A stretch of DNA of 64,000 nt, from positions 56,922-120,921 of the forward strand of contig JABSRP010000029.1 of NCBI GenBank assembly GCA_013215145.1, read 5' to 3'. Positions 1 through 8,086 of the stretch are shown here, piece by piece. Numbering within the stretch: the stretch's first letter is position 1; each line of letters opens with the position of its first letter. The notes under the pieces are model-generated. The model was not told the origin of the DNA. It was given only the letters and a program-made list of their open reading frames with translations, and made no database searches. The position numbers and the translations under genes are program-made. Source of the DNA: Pseudobacteriovorax sp. Lineage in GTDB: Bacteria; Bdellovibrionota_B; Oligoflexia; Oligoflexales; Oligoflexaceae.

Positions 1-1941
1 AACCCAGCATCGGCTGTCGTGCAATTGCCTGGAGAGGGTTATGATCTAGAAAGAAACCTGATTCGCACAGCTTGCTTAAATGGTTCTGTCGTGCAATCGG
101 GCTCTGCAGAGGGTAAGCTCAGTCTGTTCTCCACCATGAGTCTACGTGATGTAGCTCGTAGCTTGAATGTTCAGTTGGATGGAAGTTTTACCAAGGCAGC
201 CTTCAAAATTGACGGCAAATCAAGTTTTGTCAAGAATGCACAAAATAGCATGCGATCACTTTCTTATAATTATGCCAGTGAATTCTCATTGCCTAATGAT
301 AGATTCGTATTGGATCCTAACCAAAGCTTTAACACAATTGGAAAAGCTGCAAAGCATTTGGGACTAGATGAGTTTCGTCGGCGCTGCGGTGACCGTTTTG
401 TACAACAGCGTATCAAGGGTGGTGGATTGTTCTTTACCGTTAAAATGCAATTCGAAAAAGCTACCGATAAATTGAAGTTTGAGGCAGAAGTAGGAAGCAA
501 TATCAGTGCCTTTAATTTGGCAACGGAGACTAGTATTGCGATCAATAAGCTAAATATTAATGGGCAATTATCTATTAACGTCTTACAGCTTGGTGGAGAG
601 GTTAGTGAACTGGGTCAAATTATTGGTACCGGTGGAGCCAATGCAGGTGCCATTGCTACCTGCTCATTTGATAATATTGACAGTTGTCAACGTCTCATCA
701 CCGAGCTTGCCGATTACGCTTCCGATGAATTTCCAAGTCAATTTCAAAGACCTCAACCCAAGGCAGCTATTCTAGGTTATGAGTATCAAGATTATGGTGT
801 TGTAGGAGTTGGCCCGTTCAAAAGTCTTTTAACACCTGAAGTCCGTCGATTACGGAAGCTTGTTTCTGATCGTTTGATGATACTTGCGAATGATATAAAC
901 AGGGCACAGGCTTTGCTTTTTATGCCAGAAGTAAAAACCAGCGTAGCAAAATCTCAATCTGTGAAACAGTTTATTCGCGATGCACAGTTTAATACCCGTG
1001 AACTAAATATAGCTGGAATCAGTTGTTTCGAATTCCCTAAAGCATGTAAAATGTCTGTGGATCGAGCATCTCGTAACCTTTTGCCCTTGGATACTGCGGC
1101 ACTAGTAAACTCGCAGCGACTTTCCACTCAAATTGATAAAAATGGTATTCTTGAGATAGCGGTTTTTGAGCGTGAAGCGCCTATGGCATTGCCAGGACAC
1201 TTTGACTTTGAGATTGAGGTTCCAGACGATTATATTGTGATTGGTGGTGGTGGTGCGGGAACTAACGCTCCCTTCGGACATTTATTGGTTGCGTCATACC
1301 CAGGCAGCCAGCTGGGCTCTTGGTTTATCTCATCTAAAGATCATGCAGGATTTCAAAATCCGTTTAAGATCAAAGGATATGCCGTAGGATTAAAAGTCAA
1401 CGGGCTGATGCGAAACGAATTAGCGCAATATGTGAGCCTTAGTCAGAATAAGAGTACAATCGACTTAATACCAGAAATATCTACGTGGACTAACTCGGAT
1501 CAAGTGATTCTTGGTGGAGGACTTAGGCCTGGTAACCCATCACAGTTACTCATTAGCTCCTACCCGGTGAGTGAACATGAATGGTCGGCAAAAACGAAAG
1601 CACACTTTTATTTTGATTATGGCGATATTGAGACGTTTGCGATTGGAATTGACCGAGAGATACCTCACCTCGGGACCATTGAGCAGTTTATTACTGAAAG
1701 CCAGTCTAATATCGTGGCCCATCCTACCACAACTACCCGATTACCTCATAACAAAGACTTTTTACTTGCTGGTTGTGGAGTTGATGTTGGGGATAATCCA
1801 CTAGGTAACTTGGTTTATGAAATCCGACCTCTCACCGAAAGTGGTCAAAAAGCTTGCAGGGTATCCTCCAAAGATCATGGTGCTTCAAGCCCAGCAGCCA
1901 TTACTGGCTATGCTCTGGGAATTAAACTAAATAAGCGTTAA
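1..1941 (+). CDS. MACPF-like protein with C-terminal triple repeat, 5' truncated by window edge
   Basis: The reading frame is open to base 1, so the N-terminus (probably a signal peptide) lies outside the window; the first GTG inside is at 19. Counting from that GTG, residues 122-135 read CGDRFVQQRIKGG, which fits the membrane-attack-complex/perforin signature (aromatic-G-[T/S]-H-[F/Y], six residues, G-G) except for Cys in place of the aromatic and D-R in place of T-H. The flanking amphipathic strands also look like a MACPF fold. The C-terminal third (about residues 400-640) holds three diverged copies of a module of about 65-85 residues, starting near 401, 494 and 578. Each begins with a hydrophobic strand plus a Gly-rich turn; copies 1 and 3 keep SSKDH and end in GYAxGxKxN. 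This may be a surface-binding domain. MACPF proteins make membrane pores; that role here is inference. It could instead be a non-lytic secreted adhesin. Confidence 0.6.
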   Translation, partial: NPASAVVQLPGEGYDLERNLIRTACLNGSVVQSGSAEGKLSLFSTMSLRDVARSLNVQLDGSFTKAAFKIDGKSSFVKNAQNSMRSLSYNYASEFSLPNDRFVLDPNQSFNTIGKAAKHLGLDEFRRRCGDRFVQQRIKGGGLFFTVKMQFEKATDKLKFEAEVGSNISAFNLATETSIAINKLNINGQLSINVLQLGGEVSELGQIIGTGGANAGAIATCSFDNIDSCQRLITELADYASDEFPSQFQRPQPKAAILGYEYQDYGVVGVGPFKSLLTPEVRRLRKLVSDRLMILANDINRAQALLFMPEVKTSVAKSQSVKQFIRDAQFNTRELNIAGISCFEFPKACKMSVDRASRNLLPLDTAALVNSQRLSTQIDKNGILEIAVFEREAPMALPGHFDFEIEVPDDYIVIGGGGAGTNAPFGHLLVASYPGSQLGSWFISSKDHAGFQNPFKIKGYAVGLKVNGLMRNELAQYVSLSQNKSTIDLIPEISTWTNSDQVILGGGLRPGNPSQLLISSYPVSEHEWSAKTKAHFYFDYGDIETFAIGIDREIPHLGTIEQFITESQSNIVAHPTTTTRLPHNKDFLLAGCGVDVGDNPLGNLVYEIRPLTESGQKACRVSSKDHGASSPAAITGYALGIKLNKR

Positions 1942-1964
1942 GCACCGTTCTTCTTCGGTTTTAC

Positions 1965-1995
1965 CCCTGGATCTGGAAACATTCCATTTCCAGGG
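1965..1995 (+). terminator. Hairpin after the MACPF-like gene
   Basis: The arms CCCTGGA (1965-1971) and TCCAGGG (1989-1995) enclose an inner TGGAA-ACA-TTCCA stem. The hairpin lies 24 nt past the stop codon. The T-run after it is weak (GTGTTTG), so it is a probable but not classical rho-independent terminator. Confidence 0.5.
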
Positions 1996-2142
1996 TGTTT
2001 GCGTTCATCATTCATCCAGTTTTGACTGAATCCTACTGTTAGGTCTTTCCTATGGATAGCATCAGTATTGTTGAATTGTTATGGACCATGGCTCGTCATA
2101 TATTTTTGCTCAAATTCATCGTTTACTTTAGGAGATCTATAC

Positions 2143-2412
2143 ATGAACGCTTTCGTCAAGCGTTTTGCTAAGTCGTGTATCATCGGGGCATCGTTACTGC
2201 TTGGTAGCGCTGCCATGGCCGAGACAGAGGATGTTGAGAACCGACGCGGAGGTTGGGATGGGATCAATAGTCCCCGCTGTCAGCCCGCTAATACTTGTGC
2301 CGACTGGGCCGGATGCCTAAACTCTGTGGTCCGTGTCCGTCCAAGGATAAACAAGGTTTGGGAAGTAGACTTTTATCACTCACGATTCGGTAGTTATCTA
2401 GTCTGCGAGTAA
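2143..2412 (+). CDS. Small secreted Cys-containing protein, unknown
   Basis: An 89-residue product. The ATG at 2143 is preferred over upstream in-frame codons because GGAG lies 8 nt before it and it opens a clear Sec signal peptide (Lys/Arg n-region, hydrophobic core ASLLLGSA, cleavage after AMA). The mature part is about 63 residues with four Cys (PRCQPANTCADWAGC and the C-terminal VCE), so it may carry two disulfides. A terminator-like hairpin follows 70 nt downstream, so it is probably a single-gene transcript. No family is recognised. It could be a small exported toxin, inhibitor or envelope protein. Confidence 0.6.
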   Translation: MNAFVKRFAKSCIIGASLLLGSAAMAETEDVENRRGGWDGINSPRCQPANTCADWAGCLNSVVRVRPRINKVWEVDFYHSRFGSYLVCE

Positions 2413-2482
2413 GAGCGCAGAGGTCGCTACGGCGAAGTTGATGTAAAGTTTAAGAATCGATTTGAGTGGTAAATACAGATTC

Positions 2483-2511
2483 AGGGTACTTTTGATTAAG
2501 GTACCCTTTCC
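2483..2511 (+). terminator. Rho-independent terminator
   Basis: A perfect 7-bp stem AGGGTAC (2483-2489) / GTACCCT (2501-2507) is followed by TTCC. It ends the small secreted protein transcript. The rest of the interval 2413-2724 shows no gene on either strand. Confidence 0.55.
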
Positions 2512-2724
2512 TCACAGTCCTCTCAAAAAGATAGGTTACTTAACTGGTCTGCATAGTAATACCAGTTATTCCATCCTCTGAAATCGAACTATATATTGGG
2601 TAGAGTCATGTGATGGCAAGCTTTGCCGACTTTTCGTCATTTCCATGCGAATTTCACTGCAAATCCTTCAAATTAGTATTAACATTTCCTAATACCACGG
2701 ACCAGTACCCGGTGAGGATAGACG

Positions 2725-4212
2725 ATGCGAAGGTTTTTTGTTTCCATTCTGATGTTACATCTGGCTTGTAAAACCAATCCAGAAACCAATTTGAAGGTAA
2801 CAAATGGAATCCCGACAACAGGATTCCCGGCAGTAAGGCAACTGAACATAACATCCACCGAAGTGAATAGTCAGGGGCAGGCCGAGCGCTTTGATTTTAC
2901 TTGCACTGGGACCTTTGTTAGCCCGGATACCTTGATCACAGCGGCTCACTGTGTAAAAGATGCGGCATCTCCAGGTGACATCACCGTTATGGGACGATCA
3001 CCTATCAATATTATCTTCGATCCAAATTATGGTTTTGATAATAACAATGGTGTGAATGATTTAGATCTTGCCGTCATTATCTTTCGTAGGAACATAAGTT
3101 TTGATTACGTTCCACTTGCCCTAACTTCTGCGAGGCCTGGTGACGACATGACGATAGTCGGATATGGCAATAACCTAAGTCGTAGTTTGGAGGAGATGCA
3201 AGCCCGATGCTCTCACTTAAATTCAAAGGATGCTGTTCTGCGCTGCGAAAGCAGGGCGGCAGGGGAAGGTAGTGGAACCAAAAGGTATGGTACGAATACC
3301 GTCGATTATGTCGATAGTATGATCTATTTTTCTGGGGTTTCGAGAAGTAGTCGGGGCACAAGTCGCGGTCAAATGGTTTCTTCTGGGCTGGGCGATTCTG
3401 GTGGGCCCTTACTGATTGACGGCCGTCTTGCAGGAAATACATCCGGTGGATTGCCAACAAGAAGTCAGTACGTGAATCTGTTGTCTCCTTCAAGTCAAGT
3501 TACCTTAAGGAGGGCTGTCGAGGAAGGTGGAGCATCAATAACAGGTTTCAATAGTGATCTATCTGGTCCTTTACTCACTCATGAGGACTTTACCTTTAAT
3601 GTTACTTATGGAAATGTAGAAGAAAATGGTAGTAGTGGTCCCAAAATGAGTTTCTCTATTGAGCTTGTAGCCGCAGAGGAAGCTCTGGCTCATGTCGATA
3701 GTCTAGAAATTCAACTGGGCTCAAACTCGCTCTCATCAGAGACTCTAACAGTTTCCAATAATCCATTTAAAACAGGACAACAGACCACAGATACGCTATT
3801 TTGGAAAACACAAGGGTTTCGCCTTAATCTGAAAAATGGAAGAGTCTTAGACTTTGATGGTATTTTAATTGATTGGCGAGACAAAACTGATGTCCTGCAA
3901 GTCAATCGCGAAGATTTTATCGTTGAGGTAGAGTATGGTCAACCCGAGACCAGACGATTTCGTCGATGGATGCCCTTTCAGCTCAAACTGCGTGCTGCCC
4001 CAGAAGAGCTTAGTCAAGTGGAGTCTGTAATCTACGACATTCATCATAGTTTTGGTGATGATTGGCAGAGTCTGAGCCGTGATAGTCAATCTCAGTTTGC
4101 TTCGACGGTATTAGAGACTCTTGTCACGTCTTGGAAAACTCACAAGACTATCATTACATTAAGATCTGGTAGAGTTATTGTATTGCCTGGTACACAAATT
4201 AGTTGGCAGTAA
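2725..4212 (+). CDS. Trypsin-like (S1) serine protease with two C-terminal pYEATS-like domains
   Basis: A 495-residue exported protein. The N-terminus has a short hydrophobic stretch ending LHLAC, possibly a non-canonical lipobox. The chymotrypsin-fold domain (about 25-275) has the whole triad: His75 in ITAAHC, Asp114 in NDLDLAV and Ser225 in GDSGGPL. It is followed by two related domains of about 100 residues (about 288-388 and 393-494). Each starts E-D-F-x-x-x-V-x-Y-G and ends with a strand G-R-V-x-x-x-x-G-x-x-I-x-W. The second contains VESVIYDIHHSFGDD, close to the V-x-Y-x-L-H-P-x-F core of prokaryotic YEATS (pYEATS) domains. pYEATS domains are usually linked to effector or sensor modules, so the protease may bind a ligand or partner through them. 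The protease call is firm; the pYEATS call is by motif only. Confidence 0.85.
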   Translation: MRRFFVSILMLHLACKTNPETNLKVTNGIPTTGFPAVRQLNITSTEVNSQGQAERFDFTCTGTFVSPDTLITAAHCVKDAASPGDITVMGRSPINIIFDPNYGFDNNNGVNDLDLAVIIFRRNISFDYVPLALTSARPGDDMTIVGYGNNLSRSLEEMQARCSHLNSKDAVLRCESRAAGEGSGTKRYGTNTVDYVDSMIYFSGVSRSSRGTSRGQMVSSGLGDSGGPLLIDGRLAGNTSGGLPTRSQYVNLLSPSSQVTLRRAVEEGGASITGFNSDLSGPLLTHEDFTFNVTYGNVEENGSSGPKMSFSIELVAAEEALAHVDSLEIQLGSNSLSSETLTVSNNPFKTGQQTTDTLFWKTQGFRLNLKNGRVLDFDGILIDWRDKTDVLQVNREDFIVEVEYGQPETRRFRRWMPFQLKLRAAPEELSQVESVIYDIHHSFGDDWQSLSRDSQSQFASTVLETLVTSWKTHKTIITLRSGRVIVLPGTQISWQ

Positions 4213-4234
4213 TAGATATCTTCCTTGTACGAAC

Positions 4235-4255
4235 CGAAATTTAGCCTAAGTTTCG
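4235..4255. terminator. AT-rich hairpin between convergent genes
   Basis: CGAAA (4235-4239) pairs with TTTCG (4251-4255), with an inner TTA/TAA match. It sits in the 48-nt gap between two convergent genes and could act as a weak bidirectional terminator. There is no clear T-run. Confidence 0.3.
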
Positions 4256-4260
4256 ATTTA

Positions 4261-5577
4261 CTATGCAAGGCGATGGTTATTCAAAGCGGCTTTTTTCGAA
4301 CTACGGCTCTCTGTTATTAGTGTTTTCAGGGTAAAAACGATGGTAGCGACATCATCTTCAGGTATCTGTGTGTTCCAGACCATGGTCCCGATTTCGAGGA
4401 TTCTTGTTATGACATCTTGGGACCTATAATCGGAAGACCTAATAGCTGCTTTCAGATTATTTTGCTTAAGTACCCTACCGTCGGGTCCCTGGTTTTCGAT
4501 AAGTCCATCCGTATACATAATGAGTGTATCGTTTACCTTTAACTGATGATGTTTCACGTCAATATGAACTTCGTTTTCGAGAATCCCTAGAGGTAAGCCG
4601 GGACAAATGAGATAAGTGATTTGATCCCCTCGCTTTAGGATTGGTGGCGGGTGACCGCTAGAAGCATAGGATAATCTGCCAGTTCTAAGATTCAAACACA
4701 TACAGAGTAGGGTCATAGCCATTCTAGGTTTTACGTGAATTTTCGAAATAGACTGATTGCTGGCAAAGAATAATTCTCGAATGACCTCATCTGCTTGATA
4801 GATTTCTGGGCTTTCTTTGACTCGCAATAGTATGGATTCGACACAACCTGTAAAGACTCCCGTAACTAAAGCAGCAGGGATCCCATGACCAGTAGCATCA
4901 GCGCAGAGCATAAAAACATTATCGTGCTTTTCATCGTAGTAATACCCAAACCAATCTCCGCCAGTCTGATTTGCGGGCTGGTAATAATGGGCGATATCCA
5001 TAGCGGGAATGGTTTCCGTGCAGGCATTAAGAGTTTTTTGAATATCTTGAGCAATTCCCAATTCTGTATCGATACGGGTTTTTTCGTTGAGGTGGATGCG
5101 ATCTTGGTTGAAATGTTCAACAGCCATGTAAATCAAAGTGCCAGCGATACCAATGAGGCCCCAATGAGCGTGGAGCCCAGACCAAGAAAAGAGGATTCCG
5201 AGCTCTGCAAGAACATCATGCACTGCTAAAAGAGTCAATGACCCACTTCCAAAAACAAATAGAAAGGCCTCGCGATCTCCTTTGATACCTCTGACTGCCA
5301 TGATCAAGGAAATTAAAGTGAAATTAACTAATGACAAAATCTCTGCAGGTAGAATGAAAAAATTCATCTGTAGACTTTCTGTTAGGATCAATCCGGCACT
5401 AACTAGTGAAAAAATCAAAGCTACCTGAGCCGAGAGGATAAGAATCTTCGGTAGGGGTTTCTGACCGACTCTCGATATAAAGAGTATCATAGCAGCCGAC
5501 GGTAACGGCATACACGAAGTGAATCCAAGTGCTGTTAGCCAACCAGCGTTAAAAATAAACTGCCCAAGAGTGAACAT
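4261..5577 (-). CDS. SpoIIE/PP2C-type phosphatase, C-terminal part of a frameshifted 7TMR-DISM gene
   Basis: A 438-residue frame. Residues 1-150 hold six or so membrane segments, the remainder of a 7TMR-DISM membrane domain. A short linker follows, then a SpoIIE/RsbU-type Ser/Thr phosphatase domain (about 185-420) with all expected acidic motifs: GGDWFGYY, ADATGHGIPAAL, YTDGL and a final DDVATIV. Such phosphatases dephosphorylate anti-anti-sigma factors or related targets. No Shine-Dalgarno precedes the ATG at 5577, and the missing sensor and first membrane helix are encoded in another frame just upstream (5535-6236, 43 nt overlap). One extra base in the run of eight A at 5587-5594 (plus strand) would join both frames. 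It is therefore best read as the 3' part of one gene of about 670 codons. Confidence 0.8.
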   Translation of the reverse strand: MFTLGQFIFNAGWLTALGFTSCMPLPSAAMILFISRVGQKPLPKILILSAQVALIFSLVSAGLILTESLQMNFFILPAEILSLVNFTLISLIMAVRGIKGDREAFLFVFGSGSLTLLAVHDVLAELGILFSWSGLHAHWGLIGIAGTLIYMAVEHFNQDRIHLNEKTRIDTELGIAQDIQKTLNACTETIPAMDIAHYYQPANQTGGDWFGYYYDEKHDNVFMLCADATGHGIPAALVTGVFTGCVESILLRVKESPEIYQADEVIRELFFASNQSISKIHVKPRMAMTLLCMCLNLRTGRLSYASSGHPPPILKRGDQITYLICPGLPLGILENEVHIDVKHHQLKVNDTLIMYTDGLIENQGPDGRVLKQNNLKAAIRSSDYRSQDVITRILEIGTMVWNTQIPEDDVATIVFTLKTLITESRSSKKAALNNHRLA

Positions 5578-6236
5578 GGGGACGCCAAAAAAAAGCCAAG
5601 CTCCCGAGACGCAAAAATTTCAATATATACTAGTCCATAACGATTTTTAGTAAATAGGCTGGTGATGAGAGCAGCAAAGCCAACCACTGCCAAGACAGCG
5701 CTAACGAATAAAATATCCCATTTTTCGGATAAAAAGTGCTGAAACACATGACTTCCTTCGGCCAAGAACGCCCCAGTCTCAAACAGCCCGATGTTGGTAT
5801 GATTCGAATAGAGTCGGACCATAAGTGTCCGCTGCTGGAAGTCGATTGGTAATGGTAGAAGTACATGCCTGTAGGCAAAAAACTTTCCTATACCTTGAGA
5901 ATCGATGTCTCCTGTTTTGCCGATTATTCGGCCGTCTAAATAGAATTCTGCCACAAGGTCAACACCCTGAACGAATATGACTGGATCTCTCATTGAGATA
6001 TCCGGTAGGACAATCCTCATCCAACAATGCTTCGATCCCTGGCACCTTGTTGGTCGCGGATGATCTGCAACCAACCATTGCTGTGGATCATCGTCATTCA
6101 GCCAGGCAAACTGATGATCTTTTAAAGAAGAGTCTCCAACGCGATACGTCCAATCTGTCAAGGGACTCATGGCTTTGCTAAGACTACTACAAAGTAGCCA
6201 AAAGCTGATGAAAATGAAGATCTTTAAAGCATTCAT
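5535..6236 (-). CDS. 7TMR-DISM extracellular sensor, N-terminal part of the frameshifted phosphatase gene
   Basis: Signal peptide (IFIFISFWLLCSSLSKA), a periplasmic beta-sandwich of about 150 residues of the 7TMR-DISM extracellular type (WMRIVLPD, VDLVAEFYLDGRIIGKTGD, RTLMVRLYSN), then the first membrane helix (about 185-205) and NRYGLVYIEIFA, the usual start of the cytoplasmic loop. The frame then runs into unrelated residues and stops at 5535. The continuation of the 7TM domain and the phosphatase are in the frame that begins at 5577. The start at 6236 is preferred because AAGGA lies just upstream; an ATG at 6254 has no ribosome binding site. If the shift is real, this makes a truncated receptor; if it is a homopolymer sequencing error, the gene is intact. 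Confidence 0.7.
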   Translation of the reverse strand: MNALKIFIFISFWLLCSSLSKAMSPLTDWTYRVGDSSLKDHQFAWLNDDDPQQWLVADHPRPTRCQGSKHCWMRIVLPDISMRDPVIFVQGVDLVAEFYLDGRIIGKTGDIDSQGIGKFFAYRHVLLPLPIDFQQRTLMVRLYSNHTNIGLFETGAFLAEGSHVFQHFLSEKWDILFVSAVLAVVGFAALITSLFTKNRYGLVYIEIFASRELGFFLASPCSLLGSLFLTLVG

Positions 6237-6556
6237 GCTGTCCTTAGCCGTCATTTTGCGGATGATTCAAGTCCGTAACATCCCAATGACCTAGACTAGG
6301 TCCTCTATTCCTCTCATCTAGCTAGAATGCTTGAGTTTAACTCTACCCAGAAGACTTGAAACGACCCAAAAAAATTAAGTAAGGGCCTGCTAGTGAAATC
6401 TTACTAAGAGTCATATTTTGTTCGTAAAACTTGGTGACAATGATCAGATTTTTAGAGATAGACCCGTTTGAGATCTTGTTGAAATTGTAGAAACTATTTT
6501 GCGCACAGTTTTTGCAATTTCGGTGATCGATGAAACATGACTATGGAGCTACTAAC

Positions 6557-7864
6557 ATGAAACCAATGATGCACTATGTTGAGTTGATAAAGGCCTTTGA
6601 TTTTAAACAGTATTTTTTCGATCAAATAGAAAATATTAAGGATCCTGATCGTTTTTTTTCCACCGGATACAAGAAGTATAGCCTTGAGCAGATTATTATC
6701 GTCTATGCCTTGTTGAGTCTATTAGTTCTGTTTTCGGCTACGCTCTTCAGTGGTTTGGGGTTTATCGCTCAGACACTCTACTTAATCTTATTTCCCATTG
6801 TTGGTGCAGGTTTTTTTCACTTACTTGGAAACGGAATCGGTACCCAAACTCGATCCTTTGACGACGCCTTACGAGTCTATTTTACGATCCTCACAATGGT
6901 GTGGCCGGTAAGTTTCCTTACCTATCTTTTCGGGCTGGGATTTCTTTCTATGCTATTTATCCTTGTGTGGTGTGTGTTAGGTTTGTACCTCTCGTTTAAA
7001 ACGCTTAATCTATTCTACGGAATCAAAACCGGAGTGGTCATTTGTATTTTGGCCTTGCCGACTCTGTTTACCGGATGCTCTGTAGGGGTGTATTTTGTGT
7101 CTTCTTTGGTCACCACCGGGTTACAAGAAATAGCAGAAGAACTGGACGTGGAGAACCAGGATTTGGCCTCTATGCAGAAGCGTATGGAATCCATGACTAA
7201 AAACCTTGAGCAGGACGATGCGCATTCCGCCGCCCAACACAGCACAGCGTCGGTGGATGATAGTGATGATACACAAAAGGAAAGCACTCAACCAAGTCGT
7301 CTGGATCTAGTTAGAGCAGGTGAGCGCTACACTTACAAAGTAGTGACGAAATCTGAAAACAAGTCAAAGTCAGCGACGGTGCGGTATACGCTTTTGGGAG
7401 TTGATGAAGAGTTAATCGAGGCTGAGGTAAAATGGACGATTGATGGAGGAAGCAAAGGAAATGCGAAGGTGTATTTTCCCATGACTCTTGCGGGCGCTGT
7501 AGATTTACGAAGCCAGGCTAGTCTAGAAGCTATTAAAGACAAAAAGGCTCGTGACCTTATCCAGCAAATTCCTACCGTTCAAATGGATATGGTCAATGGA
7601 ATGCTTGAGATGAGCGGTGAGCTTGCTAAGCTCACTAATTTAGCCAATATGTTTTCTAAAGATAAGCAAATCGATAGCCAACAAAAAGAAGTCACCATTG
7701 CCGGTCGCAAAGGTATTCAGAGAAACTTGCTTGGCAAAAAGGATGGCGAAGGGTTGATCCGAACCACAGACAAAAGCCTTTCGATGCCTTTACTAAAGCA
7801 AGAGAGTCGATCAAAAGAGGGCTCGGTAGAAGTCATCGAACTCGTCTCCTATGAATCGCCGTAA
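6557..7864 (+). CDS. YIP1-like membrane protein with a cytoplasmic or periplasmic C-terminal domain
   Basis: A 435-residue product from the ATG at 6557, which has GGAG 8 nt upstream; an ATG at 6530 lacks a ribosome binding site. About residues 50-205 hold five hydrophobic helices, with polar residues and spacing (FFHLLGNGIGTQTRSFDDALRVYF, then TMVWPVSF) resembling the YIP1 domain family. A low-complexity acidic/Ser linker (DDSDDTQKEST) leads to a soluble beta-rich domain of about 180 residues of unknown type (begins RLDLVRAGERYTYKV). Function unknown. It stands alone between a divergent sensor gene and the next lipoprotein gene. Confidence 0.6.
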   Translation: MKPMMHYVELIKAFDFKQYFFDQIENIKDPDRFFSTGYKKYSLEQIIIVYALLSLLVLFSATLFSGLGFIAQTLYLILFPIVGAGFFHLLGNGIGTQTRSFDDALRVYFTILTMVWPVSFLTYLFGLGFLSMLFILVWCVLGLYLSFKTLNLFYGIKTGVVICILALPTLFTGCSVGVYFVSSLVTTGLQEIAEELDVENQDLASMQKRMESMTKNLEQDDAHSAAQHSTASVDDSDDTQKESTQPSRLDLVRAGERYTYKVVTKSENKSKSATVRYTLLGVDEELIEAEVKWTIDGGSKGNAKVYFPMTLAGAVDLRSQASLEAIKDKKARDLIQQIPTVQMDMVNGMLEMSGELAKLTNLANMFSKDKQIDSQQKEVTIAGRKGIQRNLLGKKDGEGLIRTTDKSLSMPLLKQESRSKEGSVEVIELVSYESP

Positions 7865-7875
7865 ACCATGACGGC

Positions 7876-7895
7876 AGGCGACCTTTGGGTCGCCT
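7876..7895 (+). terminator. GC-rich terminator hairpin
   Basis: An 8-bp stem AGGCGACC/GGTCGCCT with a 4-nt loop, starting 12 nt after the stop codon of the YIP1-like gene. Only a short TTAG follows, so the call is based on the stem and position. Confidence 0.5.
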
Positions 7896-8086
7896 TAGAA
7901 AACTGGCAAACGACCGGCCAAGAGCACTCCTAACATCCCGTCATCATAAGCGAAAACTAGCTACAGAGGCTATGATCTAAATTTTTGTCCTAGCTGATAA
8001 AGATATATAGAGATTGCTAGAAAAATCTGCTATGATCCGCCAAGATTACTGATTATTTGTAACTAGTTGAAAATAAAAGATATTTT

